Below, piece after piece: positions 1 through 10,013 of a stretch of DNA of 64,000 nt (the stretch's first letter is position 1; the number at the start of each line of letters is the position of its first letter). The notes under the pieces are model-generated. The model was not told where the DNA came from and did not search any database. It saw only the letters and a program-made list of their open reading frames with translations. A program made the translations under genes and the position numbers. This DNA is from Arachis hypogaea (Eukaryota; Streptophyta; Magnoliopsida; Fabales; Fabaceae): NCBI RefSeq assembly GCF_003086295.3, contig NC_092048.1, forward strand, positions 104,176,112 to 104,240,111, written 5' to 3'.

Positions 1-463
1 TACTTTTACCACTAACGTTGGAGTTCTACTTCTCTTCCACGTTAGCTTCCATGTTAACATAGTTAACATGGCAACTAACGTGGGCTATGATGGCTCACGA
101 AGGCGTTAATGGCGATCACTTTTCTCATTAACGTTGCAAGCTAGCCTCCATTCCACGTTAGTGGTCACGTTAGCTAGACTAACGTGGCTACTAACATGGT
201 TCTTCCTTGCTTCCTTTGTCCTGAAATCAAGCAATAAAGTGCATCAAAGCTCTAATCCAAGTTATGAGACATGCATCATTCAATTTTGTCATTTAATTCA
301 TGCATAATTCTCATGAAATCATGTAAAATTCACAATGTTTGCTTGAATCAAGATGTAAGTGATTATTTACCCAAAACTTGCTTATTTCCTAAGAAAGTGC
401 ATGAAACTACCCTAAAACCATAAAGAAAAGGTCAGTGAAACTGGCCAAAATGCCCTGGCATCA
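1..463 (-). repeat. Right end of an A-type LTR
   Basis: This piece matches the right end of the two LTRs of element A (around 13080-13499 and 32460-32879), including the terminal gccctggcatca at 452-463. It carries the same cacgtta/taacgtg inverted repeats (about 20-180). The orientation is minus, so this edge is the U3 start. Beyond it decayed gypsy pol of element E begins, so a second A-type element probably inserted in E, with most of it left of the window. A duplication would be tcaac (464-468), but the other side cannot be seen. Confidence 0.75.
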
Positions 464-690
464 TCAACCCATGAAACACATCCTATAAGAAACGGACTTG
501 GCAGGTAGAATGCTACAATGGACGATAGAGTTGTCCCAGTTCGACCTAACATACGAAGCTCGGACAGCCATTAAGTTTCAGTACCTTGCTGACTTTATTG
601 TCGAATACACGAAAAGCATAGAAAACCCAGTAATATAGAGTCTGTATATAGACGGATCATCAATCATAGCACAAGATCAGGAAGGAAATA
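464..690 (+). pseudogene. pol: Element E: reverse transcriptase end / RNase H start, Tat/Ogre-like pol fragment
   Basis: In the plus direction this stretch reads as a decayed Ty3/gypsy polymerase: PMKHIL, then LAGRMLQW, IELSQFDLTYEARTAIK, LADFIVEYTKS and LYIDGSS. These are the connection between reverse transcriptase and RNase H and the first RNase H aspartate of Tat/Ogre-type elements. Two in-frame stops are visible, one after HIL and one before SLYIDGSS. The fragment is cut on the left by an A-type LTR and on the right by material of element H. The next readable piece of E pol is at 10014, and most of RNase H is missing between them, so the H insertion came with or was followed by a deletion. 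Confidence 0.7.
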
Positions 691-783
691 TAAAACCATG
701 CAAATATTATGAATAAGTGGGTAAAGAGTTGATGAAATCCATTCAATTGAGCACAAGATAAACTATAAAATAGTGGTTTATCA
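691..783 (-). repeat. Terminal U3 remnant of an H-related LTR
   Basis: About 95 bp resemble, but do not equal, the terminal 100 bp of the H LTRs (1470-1575 and 9905-10013). Both share the order aaaaccatgca, tatgaataagt, agcacaa and a final gtttatca. It abuts the middle of the H 3' LTR, so it is either the remnant of a second related element or the product of a recombination. Confidence 0.5.
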
Positions 784-1575
784 CCAAGTCAGATACTGAA
801 ATAAATAAATAAGGTGAAAAGGAAGTTTAAAACAAAGAAATATAAAACCTGGATTGAGAGTCACTCTTAAAGCAAAAAGAAATCCTAAATCCTAAGAGAG
901 AGAGGAGAAGATCTCCTTCTCAACTATATCTAAATCATTGAGAAATAAAATATGCGAGCTCCCTTTTAAATGGGTGCATTCCCACTCTTTATAACCTCTG
1001 GTCTATGCTGTCTGTACTTGGATCTGGGCCAAAAAGGGCTTCAGAAATCGCTGGGGGCGTATTCTGTAAATTCTGATACGTGGCCTCTATCACGCGTCCG
1101 CGTGGGTCACGTGGTCACGTCATTCGGAGCTTTTCCTTGCCGCGGTCGCGTCAGTCACGCGTCCGCGTCGTATGCGTTCTGCTTATGTCGCGCGGTCGCG
1201 TCAGTCATGCGGCCGCGTCGCTGCATCTTCGCTTCTGGCACGCGATCGCGTCGTCCATGCAATCGCGTGAATACCAGTTTCCTTCAAAGCTCTGTTTTAC
1301 TTTCTCCTTCCATTTTTGTATGTTTCCTTTTCCATCCTTTAAGTCATTCTGCCTTAGAAAATCTGAAACTACTCAACACACTAATCACGGCATCGAATGG
1401 AAATAAAGGTAATTAAAATAATTAATTTTTAAAGCTTAGAAAAACATGTTTTTCACAATATGACATAATAAGGAAGGAAAAGTAAAACCATGCAGTTAAT
1501 ATGAATAAGTAGGTGGAGGATTGAATAAATTACTCAAATTAAGCACAAAAGAACTCATGAAATATGGGTTTATCA
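784..1575 (-). repeat. Element H 3' LTR, truncated
   Basis: Collinear with 9219-10013 of the 5' LTR and ending in the same gggtttatca. The part equivalent to 8490-9218 (about 730 bp, R-U5 side) is missing. It contains the cgcgatcgcg-type palindromes at about 1090-1270. Confidence 0.85.
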
Positions 1576-1590
1576 ACCTCCCCACACTTA
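1576..1590 (-). promoter_or_regulatory. Element H polypurine tract
   Basis: Directly next to the 3' LTR. On the minus strand it reads gtttaagtgtggggaggt, a purine-rich tract at the expected plus-strand priming position. The same tract stands beside the 3' LTR of D (48793-48807). Confidence 0.75.
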
Positions 1591-3318
1591 AACACTAGCA
1601 TGTCCTCATGCTAAATCCAAGGTAAATAATTAAGGTTAAAGTAATGGAATGTCATGCAATGCAACCTAATTTAAATGCAACTACCTAAATGAATGATGCA
1701 TCATGCAACTCTAAATTATTCACTCATATATAAAGCTTACATGTAGTCAAGTTAGTTCATATTCTCAAGGAGTTATGTATATGTATAGCCAACCTTAAAT
1801 AATGAAGCATTTCAGCAAATGAGATGGGAAAGAAAACATTGTACAAACTTGCAAAACAATTAGTAAATTAAGTACAGGTATATGTTGATGAGTTATTGAA
1901 CCCTCACTGGATTTTGTGTTTACCCTCTAGTCACTCAGTGTTTACTGGGTTTATTCACTCTACTTTTCTTTTTATTCTTACTTTCTATAGCTTTGTTTTT
2001 CATCTAACCAATCAACAATTATAAAATATAGTCATACCAAAAAGTCATGAGGCCTTTAATTGAGGTTGTAATGGGGTCAAGGTAAAGGTAAGGATTTATG
2101 TATAGGGTCAAGTGAGCTAATAAGTGAATCCTTAATTAGACTAAGATCTCACCTTAACATACATATTTAGTAAAACAAAATCTCTTTACCTATTTTCCCA
2201 TATTATCCCACTTATTGTTACAAGCTCATGTTTCACTTTTTATTTTTTAATTCCATGTGCATTGCTTTTATTTTGCATTGGGGAATTTCTTTTGTATCCC
2301 CTTTTATTAAATGCTGAAAAAAAAAATTTTTCAAGGCACATGGCAATTAAATCACTTTGATTTTCTCATGAGCATGCTTCCCAAATTTATTTTATTTCTT
2401 TTAACTTCTCTACCCTTTTGTTTCTATCATCCATGTTCCCAATAGGTTTTCCATGTTCTAATCTATTCATAATTTTCTATCTTAAGCTAACCAAGGATTC
2501 AACTTGGGATTTTATTTTGTTTTTCTACTTAAGGCTAGTAGTGTGGCTAAATAGAATAAAAGGGATTTTAAAGGCTCAAGGGGGCTGACAAGGGTGATGT
2601 GAAAGGTAGGTTATTCTGGGGTAAGTGAGCTAAAATCAAATGATGGCCTCAATCATTCTTTTGGTATGTATCTATTCTATATTCTATAATTGGACATATA
2701 GATTAAAGCAAAGTAAAGAACATCAGAATAAAAAGAAGCGAAACACACAGGAATGAAGTTATGGTTTGAATGCAACCATACAATTAAGCTCAAGACTCAC
2801 AGGCTGTGTGTTCTCTAACTCAAGCATCATATATCATTCATATATGTTATGCAGGTTTAGTTAAAAATTCCCATTATTCTCATAAAAAAATTATTTAGGG
2901 TAGCTTTTAAAGTTTTAATGTTCCTCCTTGATGAAATGTTGTCAGCTTAACTACATCATGTAATGATATATACAAGGTTGATGATATGTTTAATTTCCTA
3001 GCTTACTTCCTTTTTATATTTTTTAATTTAAACTATACTATCTTATGCTAAAAAGGGTAAACTATACTAATTAATCCACTAATAAATCAGAATTGCAAAC
3101 TAAACTAAATAACTAGAAATATGAACTAAAGATGCAATATGCAAAAATAGAGTAAAAATACATAAAAGCAATGTATAAGTACTCAGAAAATAACAGTAAA
3201 AAGAAAAATACAGAAAATATTCAAAATAAAAGAAAAAGTATGTAGTGGTTCACCAAAATAAAAGCCAGAGATGGCGACCTCCCCACACTTAAAATGAAGC
3301 ATCGTCCCTGATGCTCAA
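1591..3318 (-). other. Element H 3' untranslated region
   Basis: About 1.7 kb of A/T-rich sequence without a supported gene. Parts resemble 48810-50230 of D, for example a shared gatggcctcaatcat segment (about 2643 and 49782). A second copy of the polypurine tract lies at 3277-3294, just after the stop codon of the third ORF. Confidence 0.6.
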
Positions 3319-4779
3319 TCAAGCCGGGTGTGAAGGGGTGTCATCACTGGTAGGGATGGCAGCTGGAGGCTCTGTGGTGGTGGTGGGCTGAGGGTCTAGC
3401 TGCTGTAGAGGTGGGGCTGACTGAATTGGGATCTCCGGATCCGCAGCCTCTATCTGAGGCATAACCTCCTGATGCGGGGCAGCCTGCTCTGTGGCTGCCT
3501 GCTGATGGGTCTCCTCCTGGAAATGAGTCTCCTCCTCGTGCCCATCCTCCTCCTCCTCTGATGGCTCAGATGGTGTGTTGGGCTCAGAGGGGATGTCGCC
3601 GGATCGTATCATCAGCTTCAGGTGCTCATTGCGTCGCTTGTTGCGACGCTCCAATCTCGCATACCAGCGCCGATTACGGTGCTCCATCTGATCAAGCTGT
3701 CGGAATAGGCGGTGCAAGAGGCGGTATACTGGCTCAGAGGCAGGTGAAGGTGCAGTGGTAGCAGCAGGAGTAGCAGTGGCAGCTGTGGATGAAGAGGGTT
3801 CAGGAGACGGTGGGGCTGGCACATCGGTAGTAGTGAAGGGTGGTGGTCTGTAGCCCAAAGCTAAGAAGTTTCTGCTGTGAGGAATGATCTTCCTGCAATC
3901 CGCCGCTGGTGGTGTCTCATCGGCATCCTCCCATAGCACGTTAGCTTGACGGCCTAGCTGTGTAACCAGATACAGAAAAGGGAGGGTGCCTCGGACGTGG
4001 ACCCTGGCCATAAAATGCCGGATAAAGCATGGCAGATAAAGGTCCTTCCCCTTCATCACACACCAAAGGAGGGTGATCATAGCAGCCGGGATCTCCGTCT
4101 CGTGAGTACTCGGCATCACATAATTACTCAAGATCTGGTGCCATAACCGAGCCTCATCATTTGAGTACGCCCTCTTGATCCCTCTAGGCATGCTGGTGTC
4201 CTGACCCATCTCCCAAGGAACAGTCGGGTCCAGAGCTATCCGTGCCTTCACAGGATCCCAATCAAACTGCATCTGGCGCATGTCCTCCTCAGCCTTCGAA
4301 TAACCATCAGGCTGATCGGACTTGGCTGGGAGCTAAAGAATGTCCTCTAAGGCCTCCTCAGTGACTAGAATTTGTTTTGCTCTCAGGTTCACTGCATCTA
4401 GGATGGTGAGGTAGTAGTTGCAGTAGAATTCCCGGACCCAAGATGCGTTGACCTCTGTCAGTATTCTCTCCAGAAAGAACCAGCCCCTTTGCTTGATTTG
4501 CTCAGTGGTGTACTGCTGGAGTACTTCTGGAATCTTCAGAGTTCGCTCCAGGTATAGATTTCTGGAGTTTGCAAAAGCCGGGTACTTCAGCTCACAGTAC
4601 TGGTTTGCAAATTTTATAGGATCATTTGCAGGGAGCAGCTGGTCAGCTTTTTCCTGCTGTGTGAAGTTCTTCTCCCGCCATGAGGAATCGTGCATGAGGG
4701 CAATGATGGACTGGGAGGAATCTCCTCGCTTGCGCTTGCCAGTAGCCTTGCCTTTTCCTTTCCTTTGTGAGGCAGACAT
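3319..4779 (-). pseudogene. Element H third ORF (env position), putative plant transposon protein family, one premature stop
   Basis: The ATG at 4779 opens a frame of 487 codons broken by a single TAG at 4333-4335. I chose this ATG because the upstream in-frame codons are AT-rich hydrophobic noise and because ttttctgtttttcag stands right before it. Visible order: a basic N-terminus (SASQRKGKGKATGKRKRG), a conserved central domain with FANQYCELKYPAF, RGWFFLERI, VREFYCNYYL and TEEALEDIL, then DEARLWHQILSNYVMPSTHET and a Pro/Ser/Glu-rich tail with HRLFRQLDQMEHRNRR. It aligns by eye with the third ORFs of D and C. I take it for the family called putative plant transposon protein (Pfam Transposase_32, from memory). 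Its function is unknown. The position matches the env-like gene of Athila, but I see no transmembrane segment. Confidence 0.75.
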
Positions 4780-4780
4780 C

Positions 4781-5711
4781 CTGAAAAACAGAAAACCAGG
4801 ATATGGATAAAAATAGTAAAGCAAATAGGCAATTAAACAAAGGAAACACAAAGCGGCAAATGAGAAATAAAATAAGGAAAATGAGTATATGAAATGTGAT
4901 TGAATTTATGTTAAATGGAAAAATAATCAATATGCCATGGTTAGAAAGTTAGAGGAAAGTGAAAATAAATAGAAAAGAGATCAAAATGGTTAGTATGGTT
5001 AGAATTTGAAGAAGATATTAGTAAAATAAAATTAGTGAGTTAGTAAAGTGCGGGTTAAAGTAAGTGGCATAGAGAAAAATTCCATATAACAAGGATTCAT
5101 AGGTAAGAATAGAAGTACTCATAATCGAACAAGGAAAACAGGGTGATGTTGATTCGAATAGAAATAAAGAAAGCAAAAATTGGAATCAGTGAATCACAAA
5201 TGCAGTTTATGAATCAGGAAACCAAAAAGGGTAAGAAACTCTTCCATAGCATTCATGAAATAGTTTGGGTAAAGCAGAGTAAAACAGAGTTCAGAAGTGC
5301 CAAACCAAAACATGAATGAAAACAATTTACAAAAAATTTGGACAGCATTCCGGCTAAAATTGGATTGTCTCGGAAAATAAACAGCAATCATAGCAGTGCC
5401 TATGAATTAAAAACTTGCTGTAGTTACCTATAATTAATAGAAACAAGAAAATTCAGAGTAACAAGCAGCAAATGCAAGAAATCACAGCATATGAACGAGG
5501 TCACAGGAACAATAGAATTGCAGTTATGATAAAACAGAAACAGGAACAGTGCAAGTAAACAGACCTAGATCCACTAACCACAGCCTAAGCTTCCTAACAA
5601 CCTAAAGATCTACCACAGCATGCATATCTATCTATCCTAAGTATGAACAAAAATGGAAAAAAAAATACAGAAAAACGACGAACGGATAAAAGGGAGTGCG
5701 TGTTGCGGAAC
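4781..5711 (-). other. Candidate intron before the element H third ORF
   Basis: On the minus strand a possible donor ctttctag/gttcc (exon end 5712) is followed by about 930 bp of A/T-rich sequence and a good acceptor, a T-rich tract ending in cag one base before the ATG at 4779. The upstream part (5712-6100) is GC-rich, the intron-like part is not. The donor is weak (gttcc), so the exact 5' splice site is uncertain. Confidence 0.4.
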
Positions 5712-6600
5712 CTAGAAAGCGAAAGAAGCAGAACGGTTGGGAGATGGCGGCGGTGGTGTCCGGCGCAGTGGCGGGGCACGGCGGCGCGGTGGCGGCGGAG
5801 GGGGATGGGGATAGGTTCTTAGGGTTAGTGATAGAGGAAGGGAGGGGGTTGCGGGTGGGTGGCGGAGGGGGGGGCGCGGCTGGAAGGCCGGCGGTGGTGG
5901 GTGGTGGTTCTGGGTGGTGGCAGAGAGGGGATGAGACAAGAAGAAAGAAGAAGAAAAAGGGGGAGGGGGTGGTACGGCGGCGGTGTTTGGACGGCGGCGG
6001 CGTCTGGGTGGTGGCGCGGTGGCGGCTGGGTGGTGCTGGTTGGTGGCTGGAGCAAGAAGAAGCAGAGAGGGAGAAGAGGGTTGGGGGTGGGGGGTTGCAC
6101 GACTGATAGGGTTCGCGTGGCTGGGAGGTTATATTTTCATATCCACGCGGCCGCGTGGGACATGCGCTCGCGTGGTTGGGTGAAAATGGGAGTGACGCGA
6201 TCGCGTGGGGCGCGCGATCGCATGAGAGGGGGGAAAGAGGGGTGACGCAATCGCGTGGGTCACGCGATCGCGTCGCTGGAATTCATGCTAAACGCACGAC
6301 TCCAGCGCCGTTTTAGCGCAACTCTCTGTCTCCTTTTGGGGTGATGTGCAATCCATGTGACGCGATCGTGTCGCTCACGCGGTCGCGTGGGATTGGTATT
6401 GTGCAAGTGACATGATCGCGTGGGCCAATTTGTGCGAAACGCACAAGGGCCGCACGATTCCAGCCTAACTTTCTGTTCGTTGGATCCTTACGCCGATATA
6501 TATATATCATGCGGCCGCGTGGGTCATCCGGTCGCATGGGTGGTGTTTCTCGCAATATGACGCGATCGCATGGGGCATGCGGTCGCGTCGTGCACCCTTT
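5712..6600 (-). promoter_or_regulatory. Palindrome array and GC-rich leader upstream of the element H third ORF
   Basis: From 6110 to 6600 the cgcgatcgcg-type palindromes seen in the H LTRs recur at least ten times, with a tatatata run at 6498-6508. From 5712 to 6100 follows a leader of ccgcc/ccacc composition on the minus strand. Many short frames cross this GC-rich stretch on both strands, but none looks like a gene. The layout (palindromes, C-rich leader, intron, ORF) suggests an internal promoter and 5' UTR. That is inference. Confidence 0.45.
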
Positions 6601-6742
6601 TTTTTATATATGCATGAAAAATGCAAAATGCAATGATTAACATGAATGCTATGCATGATTCCAGGTTTAATAAATTAAAATAAAAAAGGAAAAATGAAAG
6701 CAATTAACAAGAAATAAATTGAAAAAGAAGCGACCATACCAT

Positions 6743-6792
6743 GGTGGGTTGTCTCCCACCTAGCACTTTTAGTTAAAGTCCTTAAGTTGGAC
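6743..6792 (-). ncRNA. Two-hairpin module after the gag-position ORF of H
   Basis: Minus strand, 5' to 3': hairpin 1 has stem GTCC/GGAC (6792-6789 with 6781-6778) and loop aacttaa; a 17-nt spacer follows; hairpin 2 has stem GGTGGG/CCCACC (6760-6755 with 6748-6743) and loop agacaa. It starts 17 nt after the stop codon at 6810. The same arrangement occurs in D, A, B and C with changed but still paired stems. Confidence 0.7.
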
Positions 6793-6809
6793 ATTGGAGG
6801 AGTATCCTG

Positions 6810-8369
6810 TTATGGCGGCTTATGTTTAAATTCGTCTAAAAATCTCCACCAGTGCTTGAAATGCCAATAGCCTCCGGGGTCCCAAACCAAGCATGCAAAC
6901 CTTCTGAGTAGCTCCAAACAGATTTTCAGGCTCCTGGGACGACGAATGTCAGGATAGAGTCCAGGATTCCAAGCCTTGCTTTTAAATCCACCTCCGTCTT
7001 GATCTACATGTTTCCATTCGGGAGGTTTAAAAAGTAGAATCTCACCTTGGTGACCAAACGTTTTCCGTGATCCATGCAATTGAGCATGATACCAATCCGT
7101 GTACTTCGAGGTGAAGCGTGGAACCTTATTGAACCTTGTGCACCAGCTCTGAGTATGAGCCATTTCTCTCTTACTCTTAAAGCCGCAGAGAGCTCTAAGC
7201 TGGCCATCTGTTTCAAGCAAACCATATTCAAGTGAATAAGTAAAGTTATAAGTTAAGGATTGTACCCACTTGAAGCTTGTATTAGGTGGTAATGGCCTTG
7301 GGATAGGTGTTTTTGGTGGTTCTGCAAGTTCCATTTCGTTGTGCTCTTCTGTGAATTCCTCCACTTCTTTGCAAAGATCTTCAATTGTATCTGTGTCCTG
7401 GTCAGAGTCTTTTGTGTCTTCCTTATCACTTGAGTCATAGATTGGAGGTTGAGAGAAATCTACCTCTGCATCATCTTCATATTCACTTGGGGAAGATTCT
7501 TCGATCTCAGAGAATTCACTTGCGGATGCAAGTTCATCACTAAGAGAGCTAGACGTGTGACTATCACTATCGAGGGAATTTGTTTCTTGGATTATTCCGT
7601 CTGATTCTTCATAAACGACTTGCCTTGGAGAAATATCCTCCTTAGCATCAACTGTAGTCTCCTTGACGGCGTGTTCCTCAATTCTGGATTCCCATGGAGG
7701 TTCAGCATCTCTTAGATCTTCAACCAACTCTTCTTCTTGAGCGATGACAGCTTCTTCTACTTGTTCTAGTATGAATTCATTCTCTGTCTTATCCACTGGA
7801 GTTTCTGGTATCTCCTTCATGCTACGCTCTTCGTTAGACTTTTCACATGGGGCTGTGGCTGATCCTTGTGTATTTGAGCGCCTAGAAACCCATTGAATTA
7901 TTGCTTGCTCCAGTTGTTGAATGGTTGTTTGAAATTTATTTACTGTTTTCGTTAGGCGAACCTCTGCTTCTCGGGTTGCTGGACTTGGACATGACACAAA
8001 GGAAAGTGGTGGTGATTGGGAGCGATTGGATTGGCACTGGGGTAAGGAAGGATCATATGGTGGCGAATGGTGAAGAGAAGCTTGTGAGTGTGGTGGTTCG
8101 AGGTTATATTGAAAGGATGGTTTACATGCACGGGGTGGGGCTTGTTGGTAGTTACAAGGTTGTCCACCATATCTTTCAGCTGGGTATGCATTGTAGAATG
8201 GTCTTTGTCCAGGATATCTCGGAGGGTGTTGCTGCCAAAAGGGTTGATTAGATCCTCTTGGTTCCATCCATCTTTGATTGATCTGACCTTGATGCGCGTT
8301 CCTGCTGTAACTTCTATTTCCTTTAACAATATTAGAACCAAACTCAAAGCGAGAGGGGTGAGAGTTCAT
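6810..8369 (-). CDS. Element H gag-position protein, 519 aa, no recognised domain
   Basis: The first ATG after the primer site is at 8369. The reading frame is open further upstream, but those codons are a T-rich leader, so I start at MNSHPSRFEFG. Residues 1-130 are rich in Gln, Pro, Tyr and Asn (PRYPGQRPFYN, PHSQASLHHSPPYDPS). About 140-165 could form a short coiled coil (VNKFQTTIQQLEQAI). Residues 175-360 are strongly acidic. The last 140 residues are Trp-rich (WCTRFN, WYHAQLHGSRKTFGHQGE, CLVWDPGGYWHFKHWWRF). I see no Gag core as in A-D, no zinc knuckle and no protease. The frame is intact over 519 codons, although H lacks pol. The position says Gag substitute, but the protein itself I do not recognise. 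Confidence 0.65.
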   Translation of the reverse strand: MNSHPSRFEFGSNIVKGNRSYSRNAHQGQINQRWMEPRGSNQPFWQQHPPRYPGQRPFYNAYPAERYGGQPCNYQQAPPRACKPSFQYNLEPPHSQASLHHSPPYDPSLPQCQSNRSQSPPLSFVSCPSPATREAEVRLTKTVNKFQTTIQQLEQAIIQWVSRRSNTQGSATAPCEKSNEERSMKEIPETPVDKTENEFILEQVEEAVIAQEEELVEDLRDAEPPWESRIEEHAVKETTVDAKEDISPRQVVYEESDGIIQETNSLDSDSHTSSSLSDELASASEFSEIEESSPSEYEDDAEVDFSQPPIYDSSDKEDTKDSDQDTDTIEDLCKEVEEFTEEHNEMELAEPPKTPIPRPLPPNTSFKWVQSLTYNFTYSLEYGLLETDGQLRALCGFKSKREMAHTQSWCTRFNKVPRFTSKYTDWYHAQLHGSRKTFGHQGEILLFKPPEWKHVDQDGGGFKSKAWNPGLYPDIRRPRSLKICLELLRRFACLVWDPGGYWHFKHWWRFLDEFKHKPP

Positions 8370-8470
8370 GGTAGCAAATAAAGATAAACAGAAAAAAAAA
8401 ACAAAAATAAATAAACAAGCAAAAGAAAAATATTTACAATAACCAATAATAAGGCACACGTTAGCAGTTT

Positions 8471-8486
8471 CCCGGCAACGGCGCCA
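8471..8486 (-). promoter_or_regulatory. Element H primer binding site (tRNA-Asp)
   Basis: cccggcaacggcgcca on the plus strand equals the 3' end of plant tRNA-Asp including CCA, so the minus strand carries the complementary primer site. It lies 3 nt from the 5' LTR. One C is missing compared with the sites of A-D. Confidence 0.85.
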
Positions 8487-8489
8487 TTT

Positions 8490-10013
8490 TGACGTTAGGA
8501 TTTTTGCCAGTAAAGAATGTCATAAAAACAGTCGCGTTGTAGATATAGTCTCTAAACCGACAAAAATCCCTTCGTACAAACATTTTGGGTGTCACAAGTA
8601 ACAAACCCCTTTAAAAATTGTTAACCGAGTATTCAAACCTCGGGTCGTCTTCTCAAGGAACTGCGAGGAGGTATGTTCTTATTATTGGCTATAAAGGTTG
8701 TAATCGGGGTTTAGAAGATGAGAAGCAAGTAATTTAAATGACAAGTAAAGTAAATGGAAATTAAAATAAATAAATACTGTAAAGCATACTTTTGGCAAGG
8801 TAAGAGAAGTTGGAGGTCCAACATAGTTATCTCTCTCAACTATAATGAAAGTTGAATCTAAACTCCACTTGGTCAACCTTTACTAGGGCAAAGAAAAGTC
8901 AAGGGACTAATTAAATTGACCCTTGAATCCTATTTATTTCCTATGAAAAGGTTGGGATTACTTAAGTTCAGCTCAATTAGCAAGATAACGATTATCAATT
9001 ATGTTGAGCTTAATAACTGTTGAGTTACTGAATTCTTAACCAGGACCAAAAGGGGAAAAAGTAAAATTGCTGGAATAATAAAAATGTCCTTAGATGGGAA
9101 GCAATGGTAACTTAAATCAAAGAGAACAATCATAAACTGAAAATACCTCAATTATCATTAATTCAAATAACAGTCTGTAACATGGAAGAATTCATAGATT
9201 CAATTATAAAGGTAAATAGCCAACTCAGATACTGAAATAAATAAATAAGGTGAAAGGGAAGTTTAAAACAAAGAAATATAAAACCTGGATTGAGAGTCAC
9301 TCTTAAAGCGAAAAGAAATCCTAAATCCTAAGAGAGAGAGGAGAAGATCTCCCTCTCAACTAAATCTAAATCATTGAAAAATAAAATATGCGAGCTCCCT
9401 TTTAAATGGGTGCATTCCCACACTTTATAACCTCTGGTCTATGCTGTCTGTACTTGGATCTGGGCCAAAAAGGGCTTCAGAAATCGCTGGGGGCGTATTC
9501 TGTAAATTCTGATACGTGGCATCTGTCACGCGTCCGCGTGGGTCACGCGGTCGCGTCATTCGGAGCTTTTCCTTGCCACGCGGTCGCGTCAGTCACGCGT
9601 CCACGTCGTATGTGTTCTGCTTATGTCACGCAGTCGCGTCAGTCATACGGCCGCGTCGCTGCATCTTCGCTTCTGGCACGCGATCGCGTCGTCCATGCGA
9701 TCGCGTGAATACCAGTTTCCTTCAAAGCTCCGTTTTGCTTTCTCCTTCCATTTTTGTATGTTTCCTTTTTCATCCTTTAAGTCATTCTGCCTTAGAAAAT
9801 CTGAAACTACTCAACACACTAATCACGGCATCAAATGGAAATAAAGGTAATTAAAATAATTAATTTTTAAAGCTTAGAAATACATGTTTTTCACAATATG
9901 ACATAATAAGGAAGGGAAAGTAAAACCGTGCAGTTAATATGAATAAGTAGGTGGAGGATTGAATAAATCACTCAAATTAAGCACAAAAGAACTCATGAAA
10001 TATGGGTTTATCA
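8490..10013 (-). repeat. Element H 5' LTR, 1524 bp
   Basis: Runs from tgacgttagg to gggtttatca on the plus strand, so TG...CA in the minus reading. Palindromes of the acgcgatcgcgt type stand at about 9525-9710. A ttataaag-like TATA box lies just downstream of them on the minus strand (about 9423-9430). A hairpin CCGAG/CTCGG (8625-8643) lies in the part near the primer site. Confidence 0.9.

Larger units (their letters stand above)
784..10013 (-). mobile_element. Element H: non-autonomous Athila-like LTR retrotransposon
   Basis: Read on the minus strand: 5' LTR 8490-10013, tRNA-Asp primer site 8471-8486, a large ORF in the gag position (6810-8369), a two-hairpin module (6743-6792), palindromes (6110-6600), GC-rich leader, a third ORF (3319-4779), a 3' UTR, polypurine tract (1576-1590) and a truncated 3' LTR (784-1575). 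I see no protease, reverse transcriptase or integrase, so it must depend on another element. The PPT, the LTR start tgataaaccc and the third ORF are like those of D. No target-site duplication can be seen because the left end is rearranged; the right flank is atgac. Confidence 0.8.

Noticed and set aside
970..1416. Frames across the cgcgatcgcg palindromes of the H LTR (also 9406-9854)
   Set aside because: Arg/Ser-rich translation of palindromic repeats, antisense to the element.
5696..6245. Overlapping GC-rich frames on both strands (Gly/Trp-rich and Pro-rich)
   Set aside because: Low-complexity translations in several frames of a ccgcc-rich leader; no domain and no consistent frame with related elements.
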